Shown here piece after piece: positions 23,257-35,981 of a stretch of 64,000 nucleotides of DNA (position 1 is its first letter; every line of letters begins with the position of its first letter). The position numbers and the translations under genes are program-made. The DNA is from Chondrosia reniformis (Eukaryota; Porifera; Demospongiae; Chondrillida; Chondrillidae), in NCBI GenBank assembly GCA_947172415.1, contig OX359193.1:8581501-8645500 (forward strand), read 5' to 3'. The notes beneath the pieces are model-generated. The model did no database searches. It was not told where the DNA came from and was given only the letters and a program-made list of their open reading frames with translations.

Positions 23257-25850
23257 ATGGGAGAGAAGAAACACAAAAAACACAAAAAGCAGGATCAGGA
23301 AGTGAAAGAGGAACTTCCTGGTGAGCACTGGTAGTTGAATAACGCATTTAATGTTTGTTTATAGCTTTGTCATTTGATATGTTAAGTTGTGTGTTTGCAC
23401 TAGTTTGTGTTGCATGTTCCATAACTTGTAGTAGTTGAGCTATGTACATGATCAACTGATGTTTTGTGTATTTTAGACACTGAGGTGGTTGAGAAGAAAA
23501 AAATATCTTCTGGGGAGGTAAGAGCCCATAGGCTCTTAGTCTCTATGCGCTGTACATATATATGTGACATTGTGTTGAATATGATGTCATATAGGACTAC
23601 ATAATCAAGCCTTCAGCTGTAACTCCACCACTTAACACCTCTGAGTGGCCATACCTTTTGAAGGTGAGCATGTGCAATATTGATAGGTCGCCTGTTGGTT
23701 GCAGTACAATGAAGCAGTCTTTGGAATGTTTATAATTGTTTGTTAGAATTATGATAAAATGGTTGTGAGGACGGCTCACTACACTCCACTTACCGAGGGA
23801 TGCACCCCACTAAAGAGATCCATTTCAGAGTACCTAAAGTCTGGTTTTATAAATTTGGACAAGCCGGCCAACCCCTCATCTCATGAGGTGGTTGCCTGGA
23901 TACGCAGGATCCTCAGGGTGGAGAAGACGGGTCACAGCGGGACACTTGACCCCAAGGTCACCGGTTGTCTGATTGTCTGCATCGAGAGAGCCACTAGACT
24001 GGTCAAGTCTCAGCAGGGGGCGGGTGAGGCAGCCCCTTAATTAGCCTAACTAATGAGCATTGCATGTCATTGAGGAGTACTGCTAATAGATTGGACTCAT
24101 TTGCTCTGTATACATTTGTATGCAGGGAAGGAATATGTGTGCATTGTGCGGTTGCATAATGTCATTGAGAGTGAGGCCAAACTGACAAAGGTACCATATT
24201 AACAGATCTCCCCTGTTGTGACTAGCCCCAGTATTGCTAATCCTTTCCCTAGACTGTGGAGATGCTGCAAGGAGCTCTCTTCCAGAGGCCACCATTAATA
24301 GCAGCTGTCAAGAGGCAGCTCAGAATACGTACAATCTATGAGAGCAAAGTCATTGAGTTTGACAAGGACAGGAATATGGGTATGGATCAACTAGTGTCAC
24401 ATGTTGGTCATGTGACCCAGTTTTCCTCTTCCCACCAGCTGTGTTCTGGGTGAGCTGTGAGGCTGGCACTTACATCAGAACCCTCTGTGTTCATCTGGGA
24501 CTGTTGCTAGGCACCGGAGGTCACATGCAGGAGCTTCGTAGGGTCAGATCAGGAATTCAATCAGAAACAGTTAGTGTTATGTGATACGAGATTAAATTCT
24601 GTTCTGTTATTTGTGCTAAGCAACCCCATTGCTTCACTACTGCAGGACAATATGGTGACGATGCACGACATTTTGGATGCACAGTGGATGTTGGATAACC
24701 ATAGGGACGGTATGAGGTCATTACTGGTCATGTGACATCCATGTGACTAGTAAACCTCTGTATGTAGAGTCTTATATGCGTCGTGTAGTCAAGCCGTTGG
24801 AAGCTCTGCTAGTTAATCATAAGAGAATTGTTATGAAGGATAGTGCAGTGAGTTATTGGTTACCATAGCAACAAATATGTTTTCAAAGTAGTGTATTTCC
24901 AAACATTATAGTTTGTTTCTATGACAACTGTGTTTCTATGACAACTGTGTATAGGTTAATGCAGTGTGTTATGGTGCGAAAATGATGCTGCCAGGAGTGC
25001 TGAGGTTTGATGCTGGAATTGAAGTAAATGATGAGGTGGTAATCATGACTACCAAGGGAGAAGCCATTGCCTTAGGTACATAGTGCAGAGGAATTGTACT
25101 GAATTGTGACAATCTCGCTTGACTTGTAATAGGTATAGCTTTGATGTCCACTGCTTCCATGGCAACCTGTGACCACGGAAAAGCAGCTAAAATCAAGCGA
25201 GTGGTAATGGCAAGGGACACCTACCCCAGGAAGTGGGGATTAGGTCCAAAGGCCTTAGAAAAGAAGAAACTCATTCTGGCTGGTAAACTTGGAAAATATG
25301 GCCGCCCGTTAGAAGGCTCTTCAGTCACTGCAGACCAGTAAGTATGCTCCTCTAGTGGCACCATTGTGCAACTAGTACTTTCTTGTGTGTGTAGGCTGCT
25401 GTATGGAGAGAAGAGTGGCACAGGACAGCCCAGTGCTGGCACACAACATGTGGCCACGCCCTCCAAGGCAGGTTCAAAGGTCAGTGTGGGCAGTTGAACT
25501 TGTGTGCATTAGTACAAGCAGACCACTTTGTAAACTCACAGAGAGAAAGACAGAGCAGTGGCAGTGAGGAAGGTGATGGACCAGAAACAGAAGACAAGGA
25601 GACCAAGAAAGCTGCAAAGAAGAAAAAGAAATCAAAGAGTGACACTGATACTGATCACCATGGCAACGAGGGGGAAGATAGTGACAAAAAAGAGAAAAAG
25701 AAAAAAAAGAAAAAGAAAAAAGTTTGTGTATTGTGTTGGTTCTATGGCTTCCTCTATTTTAAGGTTGATCAGTCATTTGTATGTGTGACTGTGTCATTGT
25801 TGCTGTCATGTTTGTTGTAGGAAAAGTCGGAAGAAGATGAAAAGGAATGA
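23257..25850 (+). CDS. DKC1: Dyskerin, H/ACA snoRNP pseudouridine synthase
   Basis: Seen: 14 exons, at 23257-23320, 23477-23517, 23595-23663, 23747-24023, 24126-24190, 24253-24379, 24439-24569, 24646-24709, 24768-24847, 24955-25075, 25133-25337, 25395-25479, 25542-25721 and 25821-25850, giving 512 residues (human 514). The TruB catalytic motif [20 protein letters not shown] holds the catalytic Asp126. Domain [19 protein letters not shown] follows, then the PUA domain with [19 protein letters not shown]. Lysine-rich tails at both ends are nucleolar localisation signals. Known: modifies rRNA and snRNA uridines and stabilises telomerase RNA. Most introns are under 110 nt, too short to hold a typical H/ACA snoRNA, unlike vertebrate DKC1. 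Confidence 0.96.
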
Positions 25851-25905
25851 CACTTATCGTTCTGAAGACAATTTTTAATTAATCAGTTTTACAATACTTC
25901 AAATG

Positions 25906-27424
25906 CTATTGCACAGGTCTAAATTGACTCAGTTCTTTATGTGAATTCAAGTGCATTTTCATATCTTGTTTGTACTGTTCTCTAACAATATTGAAAGACA
26001 TTATATTTTCTGGTTTGGAGGCAATCCAGTACGCATCAAATGTTCTAAATATGATACCTGTATACACAGTAGGAAAGGTGACACCTAATGAGGAGTGACA
26101 TTTGAACTGGAACTCACAAAAAACTCTGTAAAACTTTTCCATAGATTGGTCTTCATCTCCACTGCCCTCAGTTTCCATGGCAACATACTGCCGGTCTAAC
26201 AGGCAGGATTCAGTCAGTTCAACAGCTAATGATGTGAGGTTGATCCCAGTTACAGCAAACGGGTAGCCATGCACGGGATGGAAGGAGTGTCCAAGTAGCC
26301 TTTGGCACTCATCAGAGCTCTTTGATCCATAATATCTTTATGAGTTAAGGCACTGAATTCAAAGCATTGAAAGTATGCTAGAGATAGTTACAGTCAACTA
26401 ACATACCAATTGTTATACATCACTCAAGGTATTTCAAATATGCATCAGAATGTGATACACTTTAAATTGAGCAGTATGTCTAAAAATAGTAACATCCTTT
26501 CTAGTGAAAATACCTGGTGTGCACACCAGGTATTTTCACTAGAAAGGATGTTACCTGTGTGTAGGATACAGCATACACTTGAGGCTTAGGATTCCCATGC
26601 CTCTGAAATCAGTGGCCGGGTTGTCTCCTTGGAAACCAATGTCCCCCCACTGCTTGGTGATGCGGTCCTCCAGGGTCACAGAAGGCTTCAGTGCTTTCCA
26701 CAACTAACCATATGTAAGTCACATGCAATGCTTAAGAACAAACACATTTATATTTGAGACATCAGGTGGTGTACCTTTTCCAAATCCTGTTCGTGCTGCC
26801 TGTTCTTCATAGAATAGGCCTCGCTCTTGAGCTGAGCCATCCTCCTCTTCATTGTGTTGAGTTCAGCCAACTTCAGACAGGTCACTTCTAGCCTCGGGTT
26901 CCAGCTAGAGTTACAAGCAAACATGAGAAGATGAAATACAATGAGGATATCCTTTCTATTGAGAACTCAAAATTGTACAAATAGGATAAACACATGTACC
27001 AAGTTGTTAACACTTATCGAAATAGTACATCCCTCGGATATAGGATAATATGATCATTGGACCACGCCCCCACTTGGCCGGACCACGCCCCTCACTTGGC
27101 TGATCTTTTGAGTTTCTTCACTCGGGCTATTGCATCCAACATCTTCTGATGGTCCGTTTCTTTTGTCACTAAGCGCCTCAAGGGCGCATGTTTGGAGAGT
27201 CTCAAACTACTAACTAGTGAATACAATAGGATCAACAACCTTGAGGCATTATAATGACACACAACGATGAGACTACACGTACTGATTAACATTGTCCTGA
27301 CGACAACGTTGGCATAGCCTGTGCAGATTCTCTCTATCTCACACTTTCCAGTAAACAAGTGACGCAACCATTTCCAAGTCTTGTACAAGTAGAATCCAAA
27401 CCATCCTCTCTCAATGGTAGCCAT
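25906..27424 (-). CDS. ELMOD2: ELMO domain-containing protein (ELMOD1/2 type), Arf/Arl GAP
   Basis: Seen: five minus-strand exons, at 27283-27424, 27096-27213, 26775-26904, 26555-26703 and 25906-26335, giving 322 residues. The N-terminus WKWLRHLFTGKCEIERIC resembles the hydrophobic N-terminal region of ELMOD1/2. The ELMO-domain core WGDIGFQGDNPATDFRGMG contains the arginine region used for GAP activity, followed by HPVHGYPFAVTGINLTSLA and the closing FDAYWIASKPENIMSFNIVRE. Known: ELMOD proteins are GAPs for Arl2/Arf GTPases. An in-frame ATG at 27433 could add three residues. Intron 4 contains a 66-bp perfect palindrome touching its donor. Shares an almost zero-length divergent promoter with TMEM223. 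Choice of ELMOD1 or ELMOD2 is uncertain. Confidence 0.9.
26489..26554. repeat. 66-bp perfect palindrome at an ELMOD splice donor
   Basis: The sequence from GTAACATCCTTTC at the left to GAAAGGATGTTAC at the right is its own reverse complement with no mismatch; the centre is GGTGTGCACACC. On the minus strand its end is the first intron base, so the 5' splice site GTAACA lies at the tip of one arm, and a mirror-image copy of the donor lies at the other. Confidence 0.97.
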
Positions 27425-27434
27425 TTTAAACAAT
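27425..27434. promoter_or_regulatory. Head-to-head start codons ELMOD / TMEM223
   Basis: Only 10 bp separate the minus-strand ATG of ELMOD from the plus-strand ATG of TMEM223 at 27435. Alternative in-frame ATGs at 27433 (minus) and 27414 (plus) would make the coding regions overlap. Transcripts must start inside each other's genes. Confidence 0.75.
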
Positions 27435-28046
27435 ATGGCTGCCTTTTACAGGTATGTATTACTTGCAATAAGACGCTCTGGTTTACAGCATTTCCGAAGA
27501 TATGCTGCTCCAACTGTTGATGATGAAATTATATTGTACCAAAACAAAAGAAAGAAACCAATTTTGTTCATTTTAATTGGCTCAATGTCCATCCTCCAAC
27601 TGGGTTTCTGGGGCTATCTGGCCCAGTTTGTTTACAGAGAATTTAAAGATGAAAGATTGCAGGAGAAGGTGAGGGAACACGGAAGCTCATTGCCAACCAG
27701 CAAAGTGTTGGGATCCAATAAATGGAGGACTTTCATCAGCCTCTTTGCACTGTCAGCAGGTCTGTTCTTTGCTTACACTGCCAACATGTTCACTTTCCGT
27801 ACAGTCACACAACTCTCCATCTTGAAACAAAGCAGCAATGTCAAGATGACTACATTTACACCCTGGGGGAGGACTAGGGTTGTCATGGCAACACTGTCTG
27901 ATTTAAGGTGTGCATCCAATCGATTCAGTGCACAAGGCCAGTTAGCAGTCAAGGCCAAAGGCCGTCCGCTGTACTTTCTCTTGGACACAAAAGGAGATTT
28001 CTTAGAACCGAAATTGTTTGACACTTTAATTGTGTCTCGTTCATAG
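27435..28046 (+). CDS. TMEM223: TMEM223, mitochondrial inner-membrane protein
   Basis: Seen: a single exon of 203 residues (human 202). Start at 27435 (MAAFYRYV) fits family length; an upstream in-frame ATG at 27414 would add seven residues and overlap ELMOD. The N-terminus is basic and amphipathic as in mitochondrial targeting sequences. Two transmembrane helices are visible (ILFILIGSMSILQLGFWGYL; FISLFALSAGLFFAYTANMF). The C-terminal domain has the family pattern MTTFTPWGRTRVV ... VKAKGRPLYFLLDTKGDFLEPKLFD. Known: TMEM223 is linked to COX1 synthesis and early complex IV assembly. Assignment rests on the C-terminal pattern. Confidence 0.82.
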   Translation: MAAFYRYVLLAIRRSGLQHFRRYAAPTVDDEIILYQNKRKKPILFILIGSMSILQLGFWGYLAQFVYREFKDERLQEKVREHGSSLPTSKVLGSNKWRTFISLFALSAGLFFAYTANMFTFRTVTQLSILKQSSNVKMTTFTPWGRTRVVMATLSDLRCASNRFSAQGQLAVKAKGRPLYFLLDTKGDFLEPKLFDTLIVSRS

Positions 28047-28359
28047 ATTTTTAGTTAAATATCTATTGCTTATGTGTGTTTTGTTTTGTATCCGAGCGCT
28101 GTTTGGGGGACTGTGTCTTAATTGAGTATTATTAATTAGCACCAGTTGTCGGGTTGAGACTCTTGGTTACAGAGTTATGCAAAGAATTTAACCAGAGAAA
28201 TTTATAAATGGGTGTTTTTAGATATACGAAGATATCCGGACTTTAGCTAGTCCCTAAATTAGCGAAGATCGGGGGCATTGTGCATATTGTCCGGAACAGC
28301 AAAAAGTAAAATTACTGATTTGCAAAAGAAGAAGACGCTTTTCCAGTTGATCGAGCGGA
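28047..28359. other. Intergenic spacer TMEM223 to filamin
   Basis: No coding sequence recognised. Must contain the TMEM223 3' end and the filamin promoter and leader. A G-rich stretch (GATCGGGGGCATTG) lies about 85 bp before the filamin ATG. Confidence 0.5.
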
Positions 28360-31300
28360 ATGGCGTCTGGTGGAGACAAGAAGTGGATTGACGTCCAGAA
28401 AAAGACGTTTACAAACTGGTGTAACGACCGACTGAAGGGAACTGGCGAAACAATCAACGAACTCTACAACGACTTTGAGGATGGAGTAAAGATGATCAAG
28501 TTGTTGGAGCGACTTTCCAAGAAGAAGGTTACAAACAAGTGAGTCGCAAAGCCATCAAAGTGGTTCGGATTAGTTTTTGATACGGGTACTCTCACAACGC
28601 ATTGCCGCACAAGCTCCTGCTACAACAGCTTTTGTGGGTCGAGCGGGTTGAGTATCTGCGTTGTGCTCATTACGATTGCTAGCTCATAACTCGTTCCCTC
28701 TCCCTCTCCTCTCATTTTAGGTATCACAAAGTTCCAAAGCTTCCGATGCACAAAAGCGAGAACCTTACAATGTGTTTTGATTTCATGTTGAAGAAAGAAA
28801 AGATTCACCTGGTCAACATTGGTGAGTCGGTAGAGCAATGAGCTGTGACAGTTTGTAGATGGTACAGAGCTCATAATTATAGTCACATTTCCTTCCGATG
28901 TGTCAACATTGGCAGGTTGACTCTCTTGTCAGGTTCAAACTGCTGCCAATTACAGCCTTTTTGGTGCTAACATGTCGCTAACCTCTGAATAGGGTCTGAG
29001 AGGAATTAGAATTGAAATACCAGTCCAGCTAGCGACATAGTTCACATTGTCTCACATGGTTTTGGTGTCTATAGTAACTGGTCTATTTCCTGTAATTCAG
29101 TAATGTATGATATCATTGTTATAGTACCTAGTTAATTGGGAAGTAACCATGGCAACTACTAATTACTCCTGTTATTCATTTAGGACCCAAAGATATAACT
29201 GAAAGGAATAGCAAGCTGATCCTAGGGTTGATATGGCATCTCATTCTAAGGTACCAGATCCTTGGAGGGACTGATGATGTGGGGAAAGGTGCCAGCAGAA
29301 AGACAAAGCCTCCGTCAGCCAAGAAGCTGCTTCTCAATTGGCTGCAGGCCGCCATGCCCGAGAATATGCCTGTGGGAAATGTCAACTCGGACTGGAATGA
29401 TGGTCACCGCTTGGCGACCCTAGTGGACACAGTGAAGCCAGGTGTTGTCCCAAAGGATGACCCCAGTTGGCCCAAAGATGCTCTACCCATGACAGAGAAG
29501 ACAATGGATATTGCAGAGAAGGAGCTGGAAATTCCAAAGATCATTGATCCTATTGACTTGTGCGTGCCCAAGCCAGATGAGCTGTCTGTGATGACGTACC
29601 TGTCCTACTTCTGCAGTGGAGACGACTCTCCAGGTTACAACAGCTTGCTGGAGTGGGTCCGGAGCAAGATCCCAGAGTACAACATTCAGAACTTTACAGA
29701 CGACTGGAGAGACGGCCGGGCACTGTCTGCTCTGGTGAATGCAGTGTCAGAGGGATCCATCCCCGACCACGCCAGCCTGGATCCAAACAATGGAACAGAG
29801 AATGTCAGAAAGGCCATGGACACTGCAGATGAAAATCTGGAAGGACTGCGAAGAAACATAACTCCGGAAGAGTTTTCACACAAGAGAACGGATCCACTGG
29901 CAATGATGGGATATCTGGAGTGGTACCGGAAGGCCAGACCTAAAGAGGCCATCAATGCAGTTGGACCAGGTACGTTGGTACAGTACTTTTGTGACTTTTA
30001 AAGGGACTATTATAGAGAGTGTTATCTAAACTGGTTACCACAGTGGTAAAGTGTTAGTGAAAGGAGAAAGTAGTGCCAAATAGTTGCCAAACAAACGTCA
30101 CACTGGCACTGTTTCATCCTGCAACAGACAGTCATTAATTTGAGCAAGTATCTTCACTAAGCTTGTTGCTCTACATTGAATGATGTGTTGACTAAGTGAA
30201 TTGTGTTTATCTAGTGAATGTCTGTATGTACAAGCATTTAATTGTATGCATTCCTTTGTCTCAGGAATATCAGGCAGTACAGTGGGGGCGGAGACATACT
30301 TTCACATCAAGGGGAATGTTGCCAAGGGAGCACTGAAGATCAAGGTCACTGATCCTGAGGGCAGCATTGTACCACTCCACGAGACACCCAGCGACGTTCC
30401 CAACTTCCACACCTACCGGTACACACCCACCAAGGCAGGAAGACACACAGTGAACATTGATAAAGAGGGCGTTCCCATCAATGGGTCTCCTTTCTTCCCC
30501 AACCACACAGACAAGTCCAGCCCAGAGAAGTGTTTTGCTAAAGGTGACGGTCTGACAAAGGCACAAGTCAGTGTTCCGGCCACTTTTGAGGTGGACTGCT
30601 CCAAGGGTGGACCTGGTAACCTGAAGGTTGACATTAAGAGTCCCTCTGGGATCGATGTGCCAGCTACACTCTCTGGCGGGAAGAAGTATGGAGTGAACTT
30701 CACTCCCAATGAAGTTGGTCCTCACAACATCACCATGCTCTATGAAAACAAGCAGATTCAAGGCTCACCGTCAACCTGCGTGGTCACAGATCCATCTAAG
30801 GTGGTTGTTGAGGGTGATGGGCTGCACAATGGAACAACACGCATACCATCAAACTTTACCATAAAGACAGAGGGGGCGGGGCCAGGTAAACCTGTGGTCA
30901 AGGTCAGTGGTCCTACCCGCGATGTCCCTTGTGATGTGAAAGAGGAGGATGACCATGTGTATGCCTGCAGCTTCACTCCTTATGAAGCAGGACCCCACAA
31001 GATTGATGTGCAGTTTGCAGACCATCCGGCTCCCTCCTCACCCTTTGAGTGTCAAGTCAAGGATCCCTGTGACCCCTCCAAGGTGGTCCTCCGGGAGGTA
31101 CCCCAGGGCAACCTGAAGGTCGGCCATCCCTACCACTTGGTTGCCGATGCCACGGAAGCTGGAGAGGGTGTTGTGACAGCCGATATTAAAACTCCCACAG
31201 AGACAACCCCTTGCAGCATACAAGAGGCCCCAAGCAAGGTCTACAACGTCCGCTTCACTCCCAAACACCCTGGGAAACAAGAGTGTGAAGTTCTGTTTGC

Positions 31301-34300
31301 TGGTCAGCAGGTCCCCCACTCTCCTCTGCCATTTAATGTCATTGATCCAGCTGGTACTGTCGTAACTCCACCCACTCCTTCCAGTGATCTTGGGGTACAT
31401 GTGACAGAAGAGCCTTTAGTGTACCAGATCAAGTCTCCAGACGACAGTGAGCGCATCACCTCCAGAGCAGTTGGTAGGCGCACAGGACAGGAGCCACCAG
31501 TCACTGTTGCTACTCAGGGAGACAACAAACACACAGCTACACTGACTGCACCTGCTCCAGATGACTACGATGTTCACATCTACTATGGAGCAGATGCCGT
31601 CCCAGGCTCTCCCTTCTTCCTCCATGTGGAGGACCAGCCCCACCCCGAGAGGGTGAGGTGTGGCTCGCCCATTCCAGGTGACCCTGTGCTACAAGAGGCA
31701 GACATCTCGGAGGCTGGTGCTGGTAAACTGACAGCGGAAGTGAAGGGAGACAGGGCAGGACCGGTGAACTGTACAGTCAGCGACAGTGGACCTGGCAAGC
31801 AGAAGATGTCATTCAGACCTCCCATTCCTGACGTGTACTGGATCAGTCCCTACTGGAACAAGACCCCAGTGCCCAGAGCTCCCTTCCGAGTCAGCACTAT
31901 TCCAACAGACAGTAGCAAGATAAAGGTAGATGGACCTCACTATCCTAATATGGCAAGTGGGCCGGTTAACCTGACCTGTGACTCAACAGAAGCAGGAGAT
32001 GGAGAGTTGACTGCCAAGTGTGGCTCCAAGAAGTTCGGTGATGTTCCAGTGCGTGTGACTGAGACTGACAAAGGGAAGCACGATGTTCGCTTTGATCCTC
32101 CCGGTAAGGACCAGTACCGCCTGTCTGTCTACTGGGACCAGTCCCACGTTCCACAGTCACCCTTTGACATTGACCTTAATCCACCAGATGCTTCAAAGGT
32201 CAGTGTTGATGGTCCATATCCTCCATCTGAGGGTCTTGGTCCAGTAAGGAGTGTTATTGATTGCAGCGAGGCTGGCGATGGAGAGCTGCAGGTAGCTGCA
32301 GCTGGTAGACGTACTGGTCCCACTGATGTGACACTCAGAGAGAAGTCTCCTGCCGTTTATGATGCGTCCTTCAATAGCTCTGAACCAGACACGTATGATG
32401 TAGATGTGAAATTTGAAAATCAGCACGTTCCTGGATCACCATTCACAGTTCAAACACAGCTCAATGAGGATTTAGTTCAGATGGAGCCGGTGGAGGACGT
32501 GGAGTCCTCCTACAATCCCCTGCCCGACTGGTACCAGGGGGAGGGAGATACCTCGGAGCCCAAGCTGGCCAGCGAGATAGCAGAGTACTACGTGGGCCAG
32601 CCCTTTACTCTGGAGGTGGGCAAGGAGGAGGAGGGTATCCCCGGCCAACTCTCTGGTTCGTGTGTGGGGGACACTGCTGGGGCTATCCCTGTCGAGGTGG
32701 TCACCTACCCAAATGGGAGTGGCAGCCTCAAGATTGATCCTCGAGTGCCAGACCTCTACACCCTCACTGTCAATATGGGTGACGACCTGGTGCCGCCTTC
32801 ACCTCTGAAGATTAGATACCTTCCGCCTCCACCTGACGCCTCCAAGGTCAGGCTGTACAACCTCCCTCCAGCTGGAGAGAAGTTAGTTGCTAGAAACGAT
32901 ATCAATTACAATGTGGATGCAAAGAATGCTGGAACGGGTAACTTGACTGTCAAGTCAGACAGTCCCTCTGACGCTAAGCACAACTCTCTGCTACAGGTCA
33001 ACTCTAAAAGTGATGGCGACTTTACCATTTCTTACACTCCAGGAGTTGCTGGAACTCATAAGAACTACATCTATTGGAGTGGGACGGAGATCCCAGACTC
33101 ACCTGTTGTCTTTGAGGTGGAAGCTAGGGAAATTCCCTCATTTCCCTATGGGAAACCAGTTAATATGGACTTTGTATTCCCAGGAGTGAAGAATAAGGAT
33201 CTCAGCGGTCATGTAATCTATCAGCCTACGGGGAAGAAGACCAAATTAAGCATTGACAAAGTAAAGGATGAACCAGATAAATGTAAAGTCAGTTTTAAAC
33301 CACAAGACCCAGGAATCTACGAGATCCATGTTTTCAATCGCAAAGTGCCAGTCAAGGGCAGCCCATTTGAGGTCAGAGTGTTGGAGCCGCCCCGCCCTGA
33401 TCGGGTGGTGGTTAATGGACTGGACTCAGTCAAGTGCCAGGTGGATGACACAGTGCGGTTTGATGTGGACGCCACAAAGGCAGGCAATGGAGAGCTCACT
33501 GTCACAGCAGATGGGCCGGCCGATGATGGAGAAATCTCTAAATTGAACATTTATGACAACAAGAACAACACATTTGATGGGACCTACGTTCCCAGGACCA
33601 AGGGGAACCACCTGATACACGTCAAGTGGGCAGACCAGCCTGTTCCTGGCTCACCCTTCAACTTGCAAGCTGGCACTGAAGTGTCCAAGGGACTGACCAT
33701 TCTGGAGGTGGGGTCGCCACTTGATATTAGCCTCACTGACACCACCAACAAGGACGTGGTTGCTACGGCAGTGGGAGACGAAACAGGTCCTGCCCATGTG
33801 ACAGTTCAGGAAAATGATGACCACACCCACTCTGTGAGATTCCAGCCACTCTATGCAGACGACTACACACTTGAGGTGCTGATTGACAATGAACACATTG
33901 ATGGTTCGCCCTTCAGAGTTATGGCACTAAACAGACACACGGTGTTTGGGGACACGGAGGCGATTGGGCGCCCAGCTGAGGTGGAAGTGGACAGACCTGT
34001 CAACTATGTCCTCAAAACAGGTCCTCTCAACTCTACACCTAAGTTCCACGTGACAGGTCCCTCTGGTCCAGTAGACTCCTCGGTGACAGAGACCGAAGAT
34101 GGCCGGTTCATAACTCACTTTAAGCCAAAGGAGGAAGGTCAGTACCTTGTGCATGGCACAGACGGCGGGAAGCCACTTAAGGGCAGTCCTTATATGGTCA
34201 TTGCCAAGGACATGGCCAAGAGTGACCCGAGCAAGTGTTTCATTCTTCCGGCAGACAAGGAGACCATGGCAGTGCCCTATGAGTTCAACCAGCCCTGCAG

Positions 34301-35981
34301 CTTCAGAGTGTCAACAGTGAATGCTGGTCCTGGTACACTGAACGTGACCTCTAGAGGACCTGGCAAAGCAGACATGAGGATCACCGATAACCACGATGGC
34401 ATATACTCTGTTCAATTCCAGCCAGTTGAGCCGGGTAAGTATCAAGTGGATGTCACTTGGGATGAAGCCAGCATCTCTGGGAGTCCCTGTAATGTAGTCT
34501 TCAAGGGAGAGCGCAAGTCCAGAGTGCTGACTGGGCTAGACCTTTCTAATGTTCCCTTCAGAGTCGGCAGGCCACACAAATTCAAAATTCACACCGATGA
34601 AGTTGGAGACGGTGACTTTGAAGTTAACTGTGATCCTCCCTCGCATGCTCAAGTAACAATTAAAGACTTGGGCAACCAGACCTACCACATCACCATCTTG
34701 CCCAAGGAGCCTGGCCTGCATCGGTTGGCTGTCACACACAGCGACCAGCACATCATGGGAAGTCCCTTTGCGGTCACCTTTGAGCAGAGAGGAGACGCCT
34801 CCAAGTGTCATCTGTTGGAGGAGGAGGAGGACAGGGAACATCAGCTTGGCAACTCTGTCTCCTTCCTTGTGACCACAAAGGACGCAGGTCCCGGAACACT
34901 AACTGCCAAAGTGGACAACCTTCGAGAGAAGACTAGCATGACACCAGGCATTGAGAAACTGGATGAGACAACCTACCGGGTGACCTTTGACCCCGGGGAA
35001 GGTACAGAGTACATGATGAACATCTTCTATGATGAGAATCCCATTAAAGGCTCACCTTTCAAGCTGACATTTGATGATAAGCCAGACGCCTCGCAGTGCC
35101 GTGCAGAGGGAGAAGGATTGGTTACAGCTCAACAGGACAAGGAGGCAGCCTTTACTGTCTTTACAGAGAATGTCAATGCAGAACTGACTGTTATCATTGA
35201 GGGAGACTATGAGAAGGTGAATCCAGTCATAGTGAAGGGAGAGGAGGGCCATTACAATGTCACCTACACACCGCACCATCTGGGAGACTACAGAATCGAT
35301 GTCCTCTGGAATGACGACCACATTCCCGGTTCCCCTTTCAAAGCTCGCAGCTACAAGCATTCAGATCCATCAAATATCAAGCTCGATAGGAGTAGCATTA
35401 AAGATGTGATGATGGGCAAAGACTTTTCCTTTTCAGTGGATGCTCGTGAAGCTGGTCAGGAGGGGGAGCTGACCGTGTTTGCTCACGGCCCCAATCAGGT
35501 GGTAGAAGGACAAATTACAGATAACGGAGATGCCACCTACTCGGCGACCTTTGACCCTCCAGAGCCAGGCAAATACATGGTCCACGTGAGATGGGACGGC
35601 CAGCACATTCCAGGAAGTCCCTTTAAGATGAAAGTGTCCAATCCTCCGATGCCAGAGAAGGTATATGCTCACGGTGTGGGTCTTCAGGACGGTGTGGCCG
35701 GTCAGGAAGGGAACTTTCTTGTTGAAACTAAAGATGCAGGAGCTGGCACACTGGCAGTTCGGGTGCATGGACCCAAAGGAGCTTTTAAAATCAACATGAA
35801 GAGAGACCCGAGCAATGATCGCAGCATAAATGTACGCTATGACCCAACTCTTCCCGGTGAGTACACAGTGGACATCACCTGGAGTGAGGTGCACGTACCA
35901 GGGTCACCTTTCAAGGTGTACATGCGCTCGCCTGAGGAGGCAGAGAAGTGGGCAATGGAACAGGAACAGGAAGAACAATAA
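28360..35981 (+). CDS. FLN: Filamin with three CH domains and 20 Ig-like repeats
   Basis: Seen: four exons, at 28360-28538, 28721-28821, 29184-29969 and a giant last exon 30265-35981, giving 2260 residues. CH1 spans about residues 8-120 (KKWIDVQKKTFTNWCNDRL, NELYNDFEDGVKMIKLLERL), CH2 about 138-241 and CH3 about 247-349. Then 20 filamin/ABP280 repeats of about 95 residues follow, counted by their terminal GSPF-type motifs (GSPFFP, HSPLPF, GSPFEV, GSPFKV and so on). The C-terminus ends EEAEKWAMEQEQEEQ after repeat 20. Known: filamins cross-link actin and scaffold signalling proteins. Human forms have two CH domains and 24 repeats; a three-CH N-terminus is the jitterbug-type arrangement in Drosophila. 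All repeats sit in one 5.7-kb exon. Confidence 0.95.
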
